64,000 bases of DNA from Streptomyces sp. TRM49041. Lineage in GTDB: Bacteria > Actinomycetota > Actinomycetes > Streptomycetales > Streptomycetaceae. Below the pieces are notes generated by a model that searched no databases, was not told where the DNA came from, and saw only the letters and a list, made by a program, of their open reading frames with translations. The position numbers and the translations under genes are program-made. How positions within the stretch are numbered: the first letter of the stretch is position 1; every line of letters begins with the position of its first letter. The stretch spans positions 1-64,000 of the forward strand of contig NZ_VSRY01000133.1 of assembly GCF_008271805.1 (NCBI RefSeq), read 5' to 3'. This document shows positions 44,427 to 52,945 of this stretch, one piece after another.

Positions 44427-44735
44427 CTACTTGTGCGGGTGCCTCGTTCCGGTCAGATGCCGGACATGGGCGTCGGGGCCCGGGAAGAAGAGCGACACAC
44501 GTCCGGTGTCCGACCACCGCACGTCGTACGGCGGGGTGCCGTCCGCGTGCCGGAGTCCCACGACCTCTCCGTCGCGGCGTGGCACTCCGACGACCGGTCC
44601 GTCTACCAGGATCTGGTCACCGAGCACGGCGTGCATGGCGCCGCCGTGCTCCTCACGTGCTCCGACGTCACGGACGTCACGGACGTCACGTGCGTGGCCG
44701 CCTCCGCCGCCGCCCCGGCTCTCCGTGGTGTTCAT
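44427..44735 (-). CDS. DUF1918 protein
   Basis: The 102-residue product carries GDQILVDGPVVGVPRRDGEVVGLRHADGTPPYDVRWSDTGRVSLFFPGPDAHVRHL, the DUF1918 core. Its N-terminal 35 residues contain a Gly run and RDVRDVRDV, encoded by three 9-bp repeats at 44664-44690. DUF1918 genes commonly lie among universal stress protein genes. It follows a Usp gene by 102 bases. Confidence 0.87.
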   Translation of the reverse strand: MNTTESRGGGGGGHARDVRDVRDVGAREEHGGAMHAVLGDQILVDGPVVGVPRRDGEVVGLRHADGTPPYDVRWSDTGRVSLFFPGPDAHVRHLTGTRHPHK

Positions 44736-44837
44736 GACGTGCTCCCGTGGTTCGAGTGGCTTCGCGTGGTCTCGGGGGTCTCGGGGGTCTCGTTCGGTCC
44801 CGTGCGGCCACCGTCTGCTCCCCTGCCTTCCGGCTGT

Positions 44838-45800
44838 TCAGTCGCCCGGGGCGGGGACGGTGACGATCGGGCACTCCGCTCGGTGCAGCAGGCCGTGGAC
44901 GACCGAACCGAGCCGCATGCCGGCGTAGCCGCCGTGGCCACGCCGTCCGACGACGAGCGCGACGGCGTCGTGGGAGGCCAGCGCCAGTTCCTCGACCGGG
45001 TGGCCGCGCAGGACGTGCTCGGTGACGGACACGTCCGGGTACTTCTCCGGCCAGCCCGCGACGGCCGCGGTCAGCAGTCGGTGCCGTTCGCGGGCCGCCG
45101 CCGGCTCGTCGCCCACGGGCTCACCGGTGAGGGCACCGGCGGTGTCGGCGAACGCACCCGACAGAGCCAGGCGGGGCTGGGGCCAGACCCACATGGCGCG
45201 TACGGAAGCGCCGCGCAGGCTCGCCTCCTCCAGCGCGAAGGCGAGCGCGGCCCTGGACGCGTCGCTTCCGTCGACGCCGACGACCAGGTGCGCGGGGCCC
45301 CGGGGTTCGCGCGGCGGTTCGGCGACCACGGCGACGGGGCAGGCGGCCCGGGCGCTCACCGGGACGGTCACGGAGCTCTGGCTGAAGAGCTCCGCTGACC
45401 GGCCGAGGCGGCGGGAGCCGAGCACCAGCAGCCTCGCCTGTGCGGAGCGCCCGCACAGTACGGCCGCGGGCCCTCCGTCGAGCAGCTCCGTCGCCACGGT
45501 GACGTCGGCGTGGGTGTCGGTGACCCAGGCGGCCGCCTCGGCCAGCGCACGGGCGCCATCGGTGCGCAGCTCGGCGCGGTGCGCGGAGTCGCTGACCCGG
45601 TGCCGGCGGCTGCCGTGCGGCAGGTCGTGCAGCGCGGGTACGGAGAGCACGAGCCGCAGCGGAAGTCCCCTGACGCGTGCCTCGTCGGCCGCCCAGGCGA
45701 GCGCCGGTCCGACGCCGTCGCCGGGGTCGATGCCGACGGTGATCTCGTGCCGCTCCTCCGGTCGGTTGATCTCCGGTGCGTGCGTCTCCGGTGTGCTCAT
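44838..45800 (-). CDS. Universal stress protein, two tandem Usp domains
   Basis: The 320-residue protein has a Usp domain at about 18-165 and a second at about 172-318 with LVVGVDGSDASRAALAFALEEA and the nucleotide loop VVGRRGHGGYAGMRLGSVVHGLLHRAECPIVTVP (G-x2-G-x9-G-S/T). That loop suggests the second domain binds ATP. The first domain has the weaker LVLGSRRLGRSAELFSQSSV. Its start is 31 bases after the stop of the upstream Usp gene, so they are cotranscribed. Confidence 0.92.
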   Translation of the reverse strand: MSTPETHAPEINRPEERHEITVGIDPGDGVGPALAWAADEARVRGLPLRLVLSVPALHDLPHGSRRHRVSDSAHRAELRTDGARALAEAAAWVTDTHADVTVATELLDGGPAAVLCGRSAQARLLVLGSRRLGRSAELFSQSSVTVPVSARAACPVAVVAEPPREPRGPAHLVVGVDGSDASRAALAFALEEASLRGASVRAMWVWPQPRLALSGAFADTAGALTGEPVGDEPAAARERHRLLTAAVAGWPEKYPDVSVTEHVLRGHPVEELALASHDAVALVVGRRGHGGYAGMRLGSVVHGLLHRAECPIVTVPAPGD

Positions 45801-45831
45801 CGTTCCTCCTCCGTGCTCTCCGCCGCGCCGG

Positions 45832-46749
45832 TCACTTCTGGTCTTGCGGCTCCTCGTCGCTCCCCGTGCGGGGGACGATCTCGACGGGGCAGTGCGCGTG
45901 GTGCAGCAGCGCGTGGGTGACGTGCCCGATGGCCCGGCCGATGCCGAGCGGCGGGCGGTGTGCGCCCACCACGACGAGGTCCGCCTCGTGCGTGGCCTGG
46001 ACGAGCAGCTCGGCGGTGGAACGCCCGCCCTCCACCTCGGTGGTCACGGTCAGCTCGGGGAACTCCGCGCGGAGACCGTCGGCGAGCACGCTCATCTCGT
46101 GGACGTGCTGCCGGGCGATGCCGTCGATGTCGTCCAGAAGGGTGCGGGCGGTACCGACGTGGGACAGCGGGTTCCAGACGGTGAGCAGCCGCAGGGCCGC
46201 CTTGCGCAGCTCGGCCTCGTGGGCGGCGTGGCGGACCCAGCCGTGGTCGTGCTCGTCGCGTACGGCGGCGATGACGACGCCCGTGCCCGGCCGCTCCTCC
46301 GGCTCGCCGCGGACGACGACCACGGGCACCTTGGCGTGGGCGGCGACGCCCAGACCGACCGAGCCGAGCAGCAGCTCGGCGAAACCGCCGACGCCCCGGT
46401 GGCCGACGACGATGGTGCCGTCGGTGCCGGCCGCCTCACGGAGCGCGGCGACGGCCTCGCGGCCGCTGAACTGCTTCGCGACGGTCAGCTCCGGGAACCG
46501 CTCCGCCACAAGGTCGCCGGTCTCGGTCAACAGGTCGTGCCCGGCGTCACGGACCTTCTCGGCGGCCTCGGCCGACGAGTAGAGGACGCGGTTGTCGGTA
46601 CCCGACGCGTACACGATGCGCAGCGGCTGCCGACGCCGGTCCGCCTCGGCGGCCGCCCACAGAACGGCGGCCCTGGCCTGGACGGAGCCGTCGACGCCGG
46701 CGATGACCGGCCCCGTGATCGTCGTACCTGAGGTCGTGGGGTGGTTCAT
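45832..46749 (-). CDS. Universal stress protein, two tandem Usp domains
   Basis: The 305-residue protein starts six bases behind AGGAGG. Domain 1 (VIAGVDGSVQARAAVLWAAAEADRR; IVVGHRGVGGFAELLLGSVGLGVAAHAKVPVVVV) and domain 2 (VVIAAVRDEHDHGWVRHAAHEAELR; VVVGAHRPPLGIGRAIGHVTHALLHHAHCPVEIVP) both match Usp, with a clear nucleotide loop in the first. It is the first gene of a leftward stress operon read from the double-box region 46750-46914. Confidence 0.92.
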   Translation of the reverse strand: MNHPTTSGTTITGPVIAGVDGSVQARAAVLWAAAEADRRRQPLRIVYASGTDNRVLYSSAEAAEKVRDAGHDLLTETGDLVAERFPELTVAKQFSGREAVAALREAAGTDGTIVVGHRGVGGFAELLLGSVGLGVAAHAKVPVVVVRGEPEERPGTGVVIAAVRDEHDHGWVRHAAHEAELRKAALRLLTVWNPLSHVGTARTLLDDIDGIARQHVHEMSVLADGLRAEFPELTVTTEVEGGRSTAELLVQATHEADLVVVGAHRPPLGIGRAIGHVTHALLHHAHCPVEIVPRTGSDEEPQDQK

Positions 46750-46782
46750 GGCTCCTCCTGAGCTCGTGTCGGTCGCATTCCC

Positions 46783-46846
46783 ACGCTGGCACCGGGGAAT
46801 CCGCACCGGGAGGGCCCGCAGGGCCGGGGACCGGGCCAAAGGTCCC
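46783..46846. promoter_or_regulatory. Divergent control region with stress-regulon boxes 2a and 2b
   Basis: Box 2b, GGGCCAAAGGTCCC (46833-46846), is the closest match in the window to the mycobacterial DosR site. Box 2a, GGGCCCGCAGGGCC (46812-46825), lies just to its left. On the minus strand a hexamer CAGCGT (complement of 46783-46788) is spaced so that box 2a centres near -42.5 for the leftward Usp operon. Box 2b lies 69 bases before the pncB start. Confidence 0.6.
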
Positions 46847-46914
46847 TGCGGGGCGCGAGTACCCCGTCCGTCCCTCTCACGCCCGTACCCGAGACGCGGA
46901 AAGCGGCGAGCCCC

Positions 46915-48255
46915 ATGTCGGACGTCACCAGCACCGACCTCTACGAGGTGACGATGGCCCTGTCCTACCTCGAGGAGCGCATGGACGCGCCGGCGACCTT
47001 CAGCCTCTTCGTACGGAGACTCCCTCCCGGTCGCGGGTTCCTCGTCGCCGCCGGGCTGGAGTCGGCGCTCGACCAGCTGGCCGGCTACCGGATCACCCCG
47101 ACGGACGTACGGCGGTTCGCGGTGGCACTGGGCAGGGAGCAGGCAGAGCTGGAGCCGCTGCGCGGGCTCGCGTTCACCGGAGAGGTGCGGGCCGTGCCCG
47201 AAGGGCGGGTGGTGCACGCCGGGGAGCCGCTGCTGGAGGTGACGGCGCCGCTGCCGGAGGCTCAGCTGGTGGAGACCCATCTGCTCAACCTGGTGAGCCA
47301 CCAGACGGCCGTGGCGTCCAAGGCGGCCCGGTGCGTGCTCGCGGCGGCCGGGCATCCGGTGGTGGACTTCTCGCTGCGCCGTACGCACGGGCCGCAGGCC
47401 GGGTTCCAGGCGGCGCGACTCGGGGGGCTGGTGGGCTTCGCGGGGACCAGCAACGTGGCCGCGGCGACGCGCCTGGGGATGACGGCGTCCGGGACGATGG
47501 CGCACTCGTACGTCGAGGCGTTCCCGGACGAGGAGGCCGCGTTCCGCGCCTTCGCCCGGACTCACCCGGGGCCGGTGACGTTCCTCGTCGACACGTACGA
47601 CACCGAGCGCGGCGTGGCGACGGCCGCCCGGGTGCTGCGAGACCTCCGGCGCGGTCCGGGCTGCGGGATCCGGCTGGACAGCGGCGACCTGGAGGCCCTG
47701 GCCGGGCGGGCACGGGAGATCCTGGACGCGGCCGGGCTGCCCGAGGTACGCGTCATCGTCAGCGGCGGGCTCGACGAGTACGACATCGACGCGCTGGTCC
47801 GGGCCGGGGCGCCGGTCGACGTCTACGCGGTCGGCACGAAGGTCGGCACGTCCGCCGACGCGCCGTACCTGGACTCGGCGTACAAGCTCGTCGAGTACGA
47901 CGGCCGCCCGGTGATGAAGCTGTCCGCGGCGAAGGCGACCGCCCCGGGCCGCAAACAGGTCTGGCGGTCGCCGGGCGGCCCCGACGTCCTGGCCCTGGTG
48001 GACGAGCCGGGCCCCGAGGGCGCGGAGCCACTGCTGCGCACGGTCATGCGCGGCGGCCGCCGCATCGGCCCGCCCGACGACCTCGCCACCGCCCACGCCC
48101 GCTTCACCGCGGACGTGACGGCCCTCCCGGCCACCGCCCGCCGGACCCACGGCCCGGAGCCCCTCGCCCCCGAGATCTCCCCCGGCCTGGAGGCGCTCAC
48201 GGCCGCGGTGCGCGAACACCTGGAGGCGAAGTGGACCGCGGCCCGGGGTAGCTGA
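46915..48255 (+). CDS. pncB: Nicotinate phosphoribosyltransferase
   Basis: The 446-residue protein shows STDLYEVTMALSYLEERMDAPATFSLFVRRLPPGRGFLVAAGLE at the start. The active-site blocks follow: VVDFSLRRTHGPQAGFQAAR near 142, FAGTSNVAAATRLGMTASGTMAHSYVEAF near 171, GIRLDSGDLEAL near 252, VIVSGGLDEYDIDAL near 280 and YAVGTKVGTSADAPYLDSAYKLVEY near 303. It makes nicotinate mononucleotide in NAD salvage. The mycobacterial paralogue pncB2 belongs to the DosR regulon, which fits this position. Confidence 0.93.
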   Translation: MSDVTSTDLYEVTMALSYLEERMDAPATFSLFVRRLPPGRGFLVAAGLESALDQLAGYRITPTDVRRFAVALGREQAELEPLRGLAFTGEVRAVPEGRVVHAGEPLLEVTAPLPEAQLVETHLLNLVSHQTAVASKAARCVLAAAGHPVVDFSLRRTHGPQAGFQAARLGGLVGFAGTSNVAAATRLGMTASGTMAHSYVEAFPDEEAAFRAFARTHPGPVTFLVDTYDTERGVATAARVLRDLRRGPGCGIRLDSGDLEALAGRAREILDAAGLPEVRVIVSGGLDEYDIDALVRAGAPVDVYAVGTKVGTSADAPYLDSAYKLVEYDGRPVMKLSAAKATAPGRKQVWRSPGGPDVLALVDEPGPEGAEPLLRTVMRGGRRIGPPDDLATAHARFTADVTALPATARRTHGPEPLAPEISPGLEALTAAVREHLEAKWTAARGS

Positions 48256-48389
48256 GGGCGGCCGGGGCGGGGGGCGGGCCGGGTCCGGGGCAGGGCAGGG
48301 GCCGGGCAGGGCAGGGGCCGGGCAGGCCGGCGGCGGCTGTCTCCCCCGGCATCGTCGTGCGGCCGACGAGGGCCGTTCGGGCGGGACAC

Positions 48390-48403
48390 GGACCTGTCGG
48401 CCC
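48390..48403 (+). promoter_or_regulatory. Stress-regulon box 3
   Basis: GGACCTGTCGGCCC differs from GGGCC-N4-GGCCC by one base in the left arm. It lies 47 bases before the Usp start at 48451. Confidence 0.45.
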
Positions 48404-48450
48404 TGCCTCGGGGCGGCCGCGGGTGTGATTCTTGAGGCAGGAGGCCCACC

Positions 48451-49344
48451 ATGACCGACACCCGCGTACGCACCGTCACGGCCGGTGTGGACGGCTCACC
48501 GGAGAGTCTCGCCGCCGTCTCGTGGGCAGCCGGTGAGGCGGTCCTGCGGTGTGTGCCGCTGCGGCTGGTGCACGTCCGGGACTGGCCGGACACGCCCGAG
48601 ATCCCGGCCGCCCACGCCGCGCTGATCGCCGAGCGCACCGACACGCTGCTGCAGGACGCGGCCACGCGGGCGCGCGAGGCGAACCCCGGGCTGGTCGTGG
48701 CGGCCGAGACGGTCACCGGGCGGGCGGCCGCCGCGCTGGTCGCGGAGACCGCGGAGAGCGGCCCCACGGAGCTGCTGGTCCTCGGTTCGCGGGGGCTCGG
48801 CGGGCTGACCGGGTTCCTCGCCGGGTCCGTGGGGATGGCCGTCGTCGCGGCGGCGCACCGGCCGGTCGTCCTCGTACGGGCCTCCGGCGGCGGCCGGCCG
48901 GGGCGGGAGCACGGGCAGGCCGGCGACGTGGTCGTGGGTGAGGACATCTTCCAGGAGTGCGACGCGCTGCTCGGCTTCGCGTTCGAGGAGGCGGCCCGGC
49001 GGGACCGCACGCTGCGCGTCGTGCACTGCTGGTCGCTGCCCACGGCGTACGGGTACGTGGCGGCGGTCGACCCGGACATCACCGACGAGGTCGGCCGGGA
49101 GATCGCGGAGAGCCTCACCGACACGCTGCTGCCGTGGCGGCTGAAGTACCCGGCGGTACGGGTCGCCGAGAGGGCCGTCACCGGCTCTGCCGGAGCCGAA
49201 CTCGTGCGCGCCGCCGCCGATGCCGGTGTACTGGTCATCGGGCGGCGCAGGACGCGGCTGCCGCTGGGGCCCCGCCTCGGCCAGGTCGCCCACGCCGTGA
49301 TCCACCACTCGGACGCGCCCGTCGCCGTGGTCCCGCACGGCTAG
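48451..49344 (+). CDS. Universal stress protein, two tandem Usp domains
   Basis: The 297-residue protein has TVTAGVDGSPESLAAVSWAAGEAVLR and LLVLGSRGLGGLTGFLAGSVGMAVVAAAHRPVVLV in domain 1, and VVVGEDIFQECDALLGFAFEEAARR with VIGRRRTRLPLGPRLGQVAHAVIHHSDAPVAVVPHG in domain 2. The G-x2-G-x9-G-S loop of domain 1 is intact. It precedes the nitroreductase gene by 15 bases, an operon. Confidence 0.92.
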   Translation: MTDTRVRTVTAGVDGSPESLAAVSWAAGEAVLRCVPLRLVHVRDWPDTPEIPAAHAALIAERTDTLLQDAATRAREANPGLVVAAETVTGRAAAALVAETAESGPTELLVLGSRGLGGLTGFLAGSVGMAVVAAAHRPVVLVRASGGGRPGREHGQAGDVVVGEDIFQECDALLGFAFEEAARRDRTLRVVHCWSLPTAYGYVAAVDPDITDEVGREIAESLTDTLLPWRLKYPAVRVAERAVTGSAGAELVRAAADAGVLVIGRRRTRLPLGPRLGQVAHAVIHHSDAPVAVVPHG

Positions 49345-49359
49345 GAACGGAGAAGTGCC

Positions 49360-50388
49360 ATGACCGCTCGTAGCCTCGACATCCCCGTCGTGACGCGGCT
49401 CGTCGCGGACGCGACGACCGCACCGTCCATGCACAACGCGCAGCCGTGGATCTTCCGCCACGTGCGGGGCAGCGGCACGCTGGAGCTGCGCATGGACCCG
49501 GCGCGCACCATGCCGCGCGAGGACCCGGCGCACCGGGCGCTGCACATCGGCTGCGGCGCCGCGCTGTTCAACCTGCGGGTGGCCGCCGCCCACGAGGGCT
49601 GGGACCCGCGGATCGACCTGCTGCCCGACCCGGCGGAGCCGACGCTGCTGGCGGAGGCCGCGTTCACCCGGCCGACCGGGCCGGACGACGAGCTCGCCGC
49701 CCTGTACCCGGCGCTCCGCAAGCGCCACTCGAACCGGTTCCCGTTCACCGACGAAATCGTGCCGCAGGCGGTTCGCGACGAGCTCTCCGGCGTCGCCGTG
49801 GCCGAGGGTGCCCGGCTGGTGTTTCTCGGCGCGTGGCAGACGGAGGAGGTCCTGACCCTGGTGCGGGACGCGGAGGCCGAGGAGTCCATGGACCCGGAGG
49901 TACGGGCGGAGGTCGCGCGCTGGGCCTGGCGGAAGGAGGACGACGCGCTGGCCGCAGCACAGGACCCGGCGCACGCCGCCAGGACGTCGGGGATCCCGAC
50001 GTACGCGTTCGGGCCGCGCCGCTACGACGGGCGGGCCCCGGTACGGGACTTCGCGGCCCACGAGCGGCCCGCGGGGCGCGGGGCGGCCACCTTCGAGCAG
50101 AGGCCGTGCCTGGCGGTGCTGGGCACGCGGGACGACGGGCCGGCGGACTGGCTGCGGGCCGGGCAGGCTCTGGAGCGGGTGCTGCTGCAGGCGACCCTGG
50201 ACGGGCTGGCCACGTCGCTGAACTCGCACGTCCTGGAGTGGCCGGAACTGCGCTGGGCGGTGCGCGATCCGCGGTCGGCGATGGGTCACGCCCAGATGCT
50301 GATCCGCCTCGGGTACGGCCCGACGGCCCCGGCGACGCCCCGGCGGCCGGTGGACGAGGTCCTGGACATCCGCGACCCGGGGGCGTGA
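49360..50388 (+). CDS. Acg-family nitroreductase-like flavoprotein
   Basis: The 342-residue protein has APSMHNAQPWIFRH near 22-35, ALHIGCGAALFNLRVAAAHEGWDP near 60, RKRHSNRFPFTDEIVP near 115-130 and LQATLDGLATSLNSHVLEWPELRWAVR near 275-301. This is the double-nitroreductase layout of Acg (Rv2032) from the DosR regulon. Acg binds FMN but its catalytic site is covered, and it may store the cofactor. It follows the Usp gene closely. Confidence 0.88.
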   Translation: MTARSLDIPVVTRLVADATTAPSMHNAQPWIFRHVRGSGTLELRMDPARTMPREDPAHRALHIGCGAALFNLRVAAAHEGWDPRIDLLPDPAEPTLLAEAAFTRPTGPDDELAALYPALRKRHSNRFPFTDEIVPQAVRDELSGVAVAEGARLVFLGAWQTEEVLTLVRDAEAEESMDPEVRAEVARWAWRKEDDALAAAQDPAHAARTSGIPTYAFGPRRYDGRAPVRDFAAHERPAGRGAATFEQRPCLAVLGTRDDGPADWLRAGQALERVLLQATLDGLATSLNSHVLEWPELRWAVRDPRSAMGHAQMLIRLGYGPTAPATPRRPVDEVLDIRDPGA

Positions 50389-50476
50389 CATCCGTGGGGC
50401 GCCCGTCGCGGCACCACCCGTCGACACGCGGCGTGTGACCTCGCGCGTCGCCCCGTGTCAGGCGTGGTGCGGCGTG

Positions 50477-51163
50477 TCAGGAGTGGTGCTGCCCGCGCGG
50501 CTCGTGCGTATGGCGTACCAGGATCCGGCGGCCCGTGACCCGGTCCGGCGCGATGGCCATCCACATGTCCCGTTCGCCGCCCGCCCACGGCGCGGAGTAC
50601 GCCTGCTGCTCCAGGGCCCGCACGTCGTCGGGCTCGGTGACGGTACGGCCGGCGCCGACGAGCAGGACGCTCCAGCCCTGGCTGAACGCGTCGTCGATGT
50701 GGTCCACCTCGAAGGCGACCTCGCCGCTGGTGGCCTTGGCGGGGATGGATTCGGGCGACGTACGGAACGCCACCTCACGCCCGGACACCAGGTAGTTGAC
50801 CGGGAGGATGGCGGGGCCCTCGTGGGTGGTCACGGCGACGCGGCCCACGCCGTGCGAGCCGAGCAGCCGCCAGCACTCCTCGGGGCCCAGCTCGACCAGC
50901 TCGGGGTGGTAAGCGGCGTGCCCCGCGCCGGGCGGGGTGCCCTCCATGCCACCGGTGAGGGCGACGACGGTGGTCTCCAGAGCGTCCGCGAGGCGCAGCA
51001 TGAAGCCCATGCCCGGCGCGGCGGTCTGTTCCTCCAGATACTGGATGTAGCCGGGTGCCGAGCCCGCCCGCAGGGCGACGTCCTCGCGGGACAGCCCGAG
51101 CTGCTCGCGACGAGCGGCCACACGGCGGCCGATGTCACCTTTCAGGTGCTCTGGTCCGGGCAT
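50477..51163 (-). CDS. XRE-type helix-turn-helix fused to a PNPOx-like flavin-binding domain
   Basis: The 228-residue protein begins with an XRE helix-turn-helix (IGRRVAARREQLGLSREDVALRAGSAPGYIQYLEEQ, about 11-46). From about 90 it carries a split-barrel pyridoxamine 5'-phosphate oxidase-like domain (ECWRLLGSHGVGRVAVTTHEGPAILPVNYLVSGREVAFRTSPES; FEVDHIDDAFSQGWSVLLVGAGRTV). The combination suggests a flavin- or F420-sensing regulator. It is divergent from the cyclic-nucleotide-binding gene, with box 4 between. Confidence 0.88.
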   Translation of the reverse strand: MPGPEHLKGDIGRRVAARREQLGLSREDVALRAGSAPGYIQYLEEQTAAPGMGFMLRLADALETTVVALTGGMEGTPPGAGHAAYHPELVELGPEECWRLLGSHGVGRVAVTTHEGPAILPVNYLVSGREVAFRTSPESIPAKATSGEVAFEVDHIDDAFSQGWSVLLVGAGRTVTEPDDVRALEQQAYSAPWAGGERDMWMAIAPDRVTGRRILVRHTHEPRGQHHS

Positions 51164-51342
51164 GGCAACACGGTAGTCGCGCCTGCGGGGCTCCGCACGG
51201 CGGCGCCCGGCGGACCCGTCCCCGGGCCGGGCACACGGCGACGGCAGCGCCGTTTCCGGCCGGGCTGAGTACGCTCGAATTCATGGGCGCACCTGGTCTG
51301 GACAGCCGGGTCCGGGCGCGTCCGGTCGGGGGCACATGGAGC

Positions 51343-51358
51343 GGGGCCGGAAGGCCCC
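51343..51358. promoter_or_regulatory. Stress-regulon box 4
   Basis: GGGGCCGGAAGGCCCC has perfect six-base arms around GGAA. It lies 80 bases before the gene at 51439 and about 180 before the divergent HTH-PNPOx gene. A GACGCT hexamer occurs farther downstream, near 51404, so the spacing differs from that of the other boxes. Confidence 0.5.
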
Positions 51359-51438
51359 CACCCGTGCCCCGGGCGGCCCCTGCGGCCCCGCACCGTGTCG
51401 GCCGACGCTGGGAGTGCGCGGTTCACCGGGAGGTTCAC

Positions 51439-51900
51439 ATGATCACCACCGCAGCACCGAAGATCAAGGCCCTGCCGTCTCCCCACCGGGAACGGCTCAT
51501 GGCGCTCGCCAGGGATGTGATGTTCGAGCCGGGCGAGCGACTGTTCGACGAAGGCAAGCCGGCGGACCGGTTCTGGATCATCCGGACCGGCGCCGTCAAC
51601 CTGGATTCACGGCTGCCGGGCCAACGCCGTCCCGCCGTGATCGAGATGCTCGGCCATGGTGAGCTGGTGGGTCTGTCCTGGCTCTTTCCGCCGTACGAGT
51701 GGGAGCTGGGCTCCGAGGCGATGAGCCTGGTGCGCGCCGACGAGTTCGACGCGGCCGCCGTACAGTCGCTGTGCGAGGCGGAGCCCGCGTTCGGGCTGGC
51801 GCTGACACAGTGGGTCGGACAGGTGCTGGCCCACCGGCTGCATGCCACCCGGTCACGGCTGCTCGACCTGTACGCGCCGCCCGCGACCAGCGTGGTGTGA
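51439..51900 (+). CDS. Stand-alone cyclic-nucleotide-binding-domain protein
   Basis: The 153-residue protein, starting six bases after GGGAGG, reads as one cNMP-binding beta roll (ALARDVMFEPGERLFDEGKPADRFWIIRTGAVNLDSRLPGQRRPAVIEMLGHGELVGLSWLFPPYEWELGSEAMSLVRADEFDAAAV). A long helix follows (EPAFGLALTQWVGQVLAHRLHATRSRLLDLYAP). There is no Crp helix-turn-helix. The phosphate-binding cassette is imperfect, so ligand binding is uncertain. Confidence 0.85.
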   Translation: MITTAAPKIKALPSPHRERLMALARDVMFEPGERLFDEGKPADRFWIIRTGAVNLDSRLPGQRRPAVIEMLGHGELVGLSWLFPPYEWELGSEAMSLVRADEFDAAAVQSLCEAEPAFGLALTQWVGQVLAHRLHATRSRLLDLYAPPATSVV

Positions 51901-52058
51901 CGTCCACGGAGGCGCGAAGTGGACACAGAAAGGCGGAAAGGGCCATCCGCTTCTCGCGGATCCTGATTGCGAGGTGCACGGCCGGTGCCGCTTCTCCTCG
52001 TCTCTTCATATGCCCTTTCCGTCACTTTCATGGTGACACCGTCCTGTGACGGGCGCCA

Positions 52059-52072
52059 GGGCCGAGGGTCCC
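52059..52072 (+). promoter_or_regulatory. Stress-regulon box 5
   Basis: GGGCCGAGGGTCCC matches GGGCC-N4-GTCCC and lies 50 bases before the CBS-BON gene at 52123. Confidence 0.55.
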
Positions 52073-52122
52073 GCATCCTCGAATGTGGGCGACTGAGGCG
52101 ACTGAAGGGACGGGCGAGAGCG

Positions 52123-52737
52123 ATGAGGCACCGCAGCGTTGCCGATCTGATGACACCCGAGGCCGTCGCGGTCCAGCGCGGTACCTCGTTCAAGGAGATC
52201 GCGCGGCTGCTCGACGAGTACGGCATCACGGCCGTGCCCGTGGTGGACGAGGACGAGCGGCCGGTCGGTGTCGTGTCCGAGGCCGACCTGCTGCGCCGCA
52301 GGTCCGCCGAGGGGCAGGGGCCGGCCACCGCCGAGGGACTGATGTCCAGCCCGGCCATCGTGGCGCGGCAGGAGTGGAGCGCGGTGGAGGCCGCCCGGGT
52401 GATGGAGAAGCAACGGATCAAGCGGCTGCCCGTGGTGGACGCGCCCGGCCGGCTCATCGGGGTGCTCAGCCGCAGTGATCTGCTGCAGCTGTTCCTGCGG
52501 CGCGACCGGGCGATCCAGGAGGAGATCCTGGAGGACGTCGTCACCCGCACGATGGGACTGCCGCCGTCCGCCGTGACCGTCGACGTCGCCGACGGCTCCG
52601 TGACGCTGAGCGGCACGCTGGAGCGCAGGAGCCTGGTACCGATCCTGGTCCGTCTCTGCGAGACCGTCGACGGAGTCGTGAACGTGGACGAGCGGCTCGC
52701 CTACGAGCGGGACGACACCGTGGCCGTGACGACCTGA
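52123..52737 (+). CDS. CBS-domain pair with a C-terminal BON domain
   Basis: The 204-residue protein (MRHRSVADLMTPEAVAVQRGTSFKEIARLLDEYGITAVPVVDEDERPVGVVSEADLL...) has two CBS motifs and a BON domain (VTVDVADGSVTLSGTLERRSLVPILVRLCETVDGVVNVDERL). It is the paralogue of the protein at 43737, with the same domain order and length. It likely senses adenosyl nucleotides in the stress response. Confidence 0.92.
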   Translation: MRHRSVADLMTPEAVAVQRGTSFKEIARLLDEYGITAVPVVDEDERPVGVVSEADLLRRRSAEGQGPATAEGLMSSPAIVARQEWSAVEAARVMEKQRIKRLPVVDAPGRLIGVLSRSDLLQLFLRRDRAIQEEILEDVVTRTMGLPPSAVTVDVADGSVTLSGTLERRSLVPILVRLCETVDGVVNVDERLAYERDDTVAVTT

Positions 52738-52945
52738 CGGACGACGGCCCACGGCCCCGCCCGCACGGACCGGCAGCCTGTACGGGCCGCTTGACGGTCC
52801 GGCAGCGGAGCGGCCGTGCATGCGGCGAGGCCGCCCGTGCGGCGTGGGTACGCCCCTGGGCGGCCTCCTCCAGTCGGCTCCAGTCGGCTCCTCTCGGGTC
52901 CTCTCGGGTCCTCGGGCGAGGTGCGCCGGAATCGGCGTGCTGATG

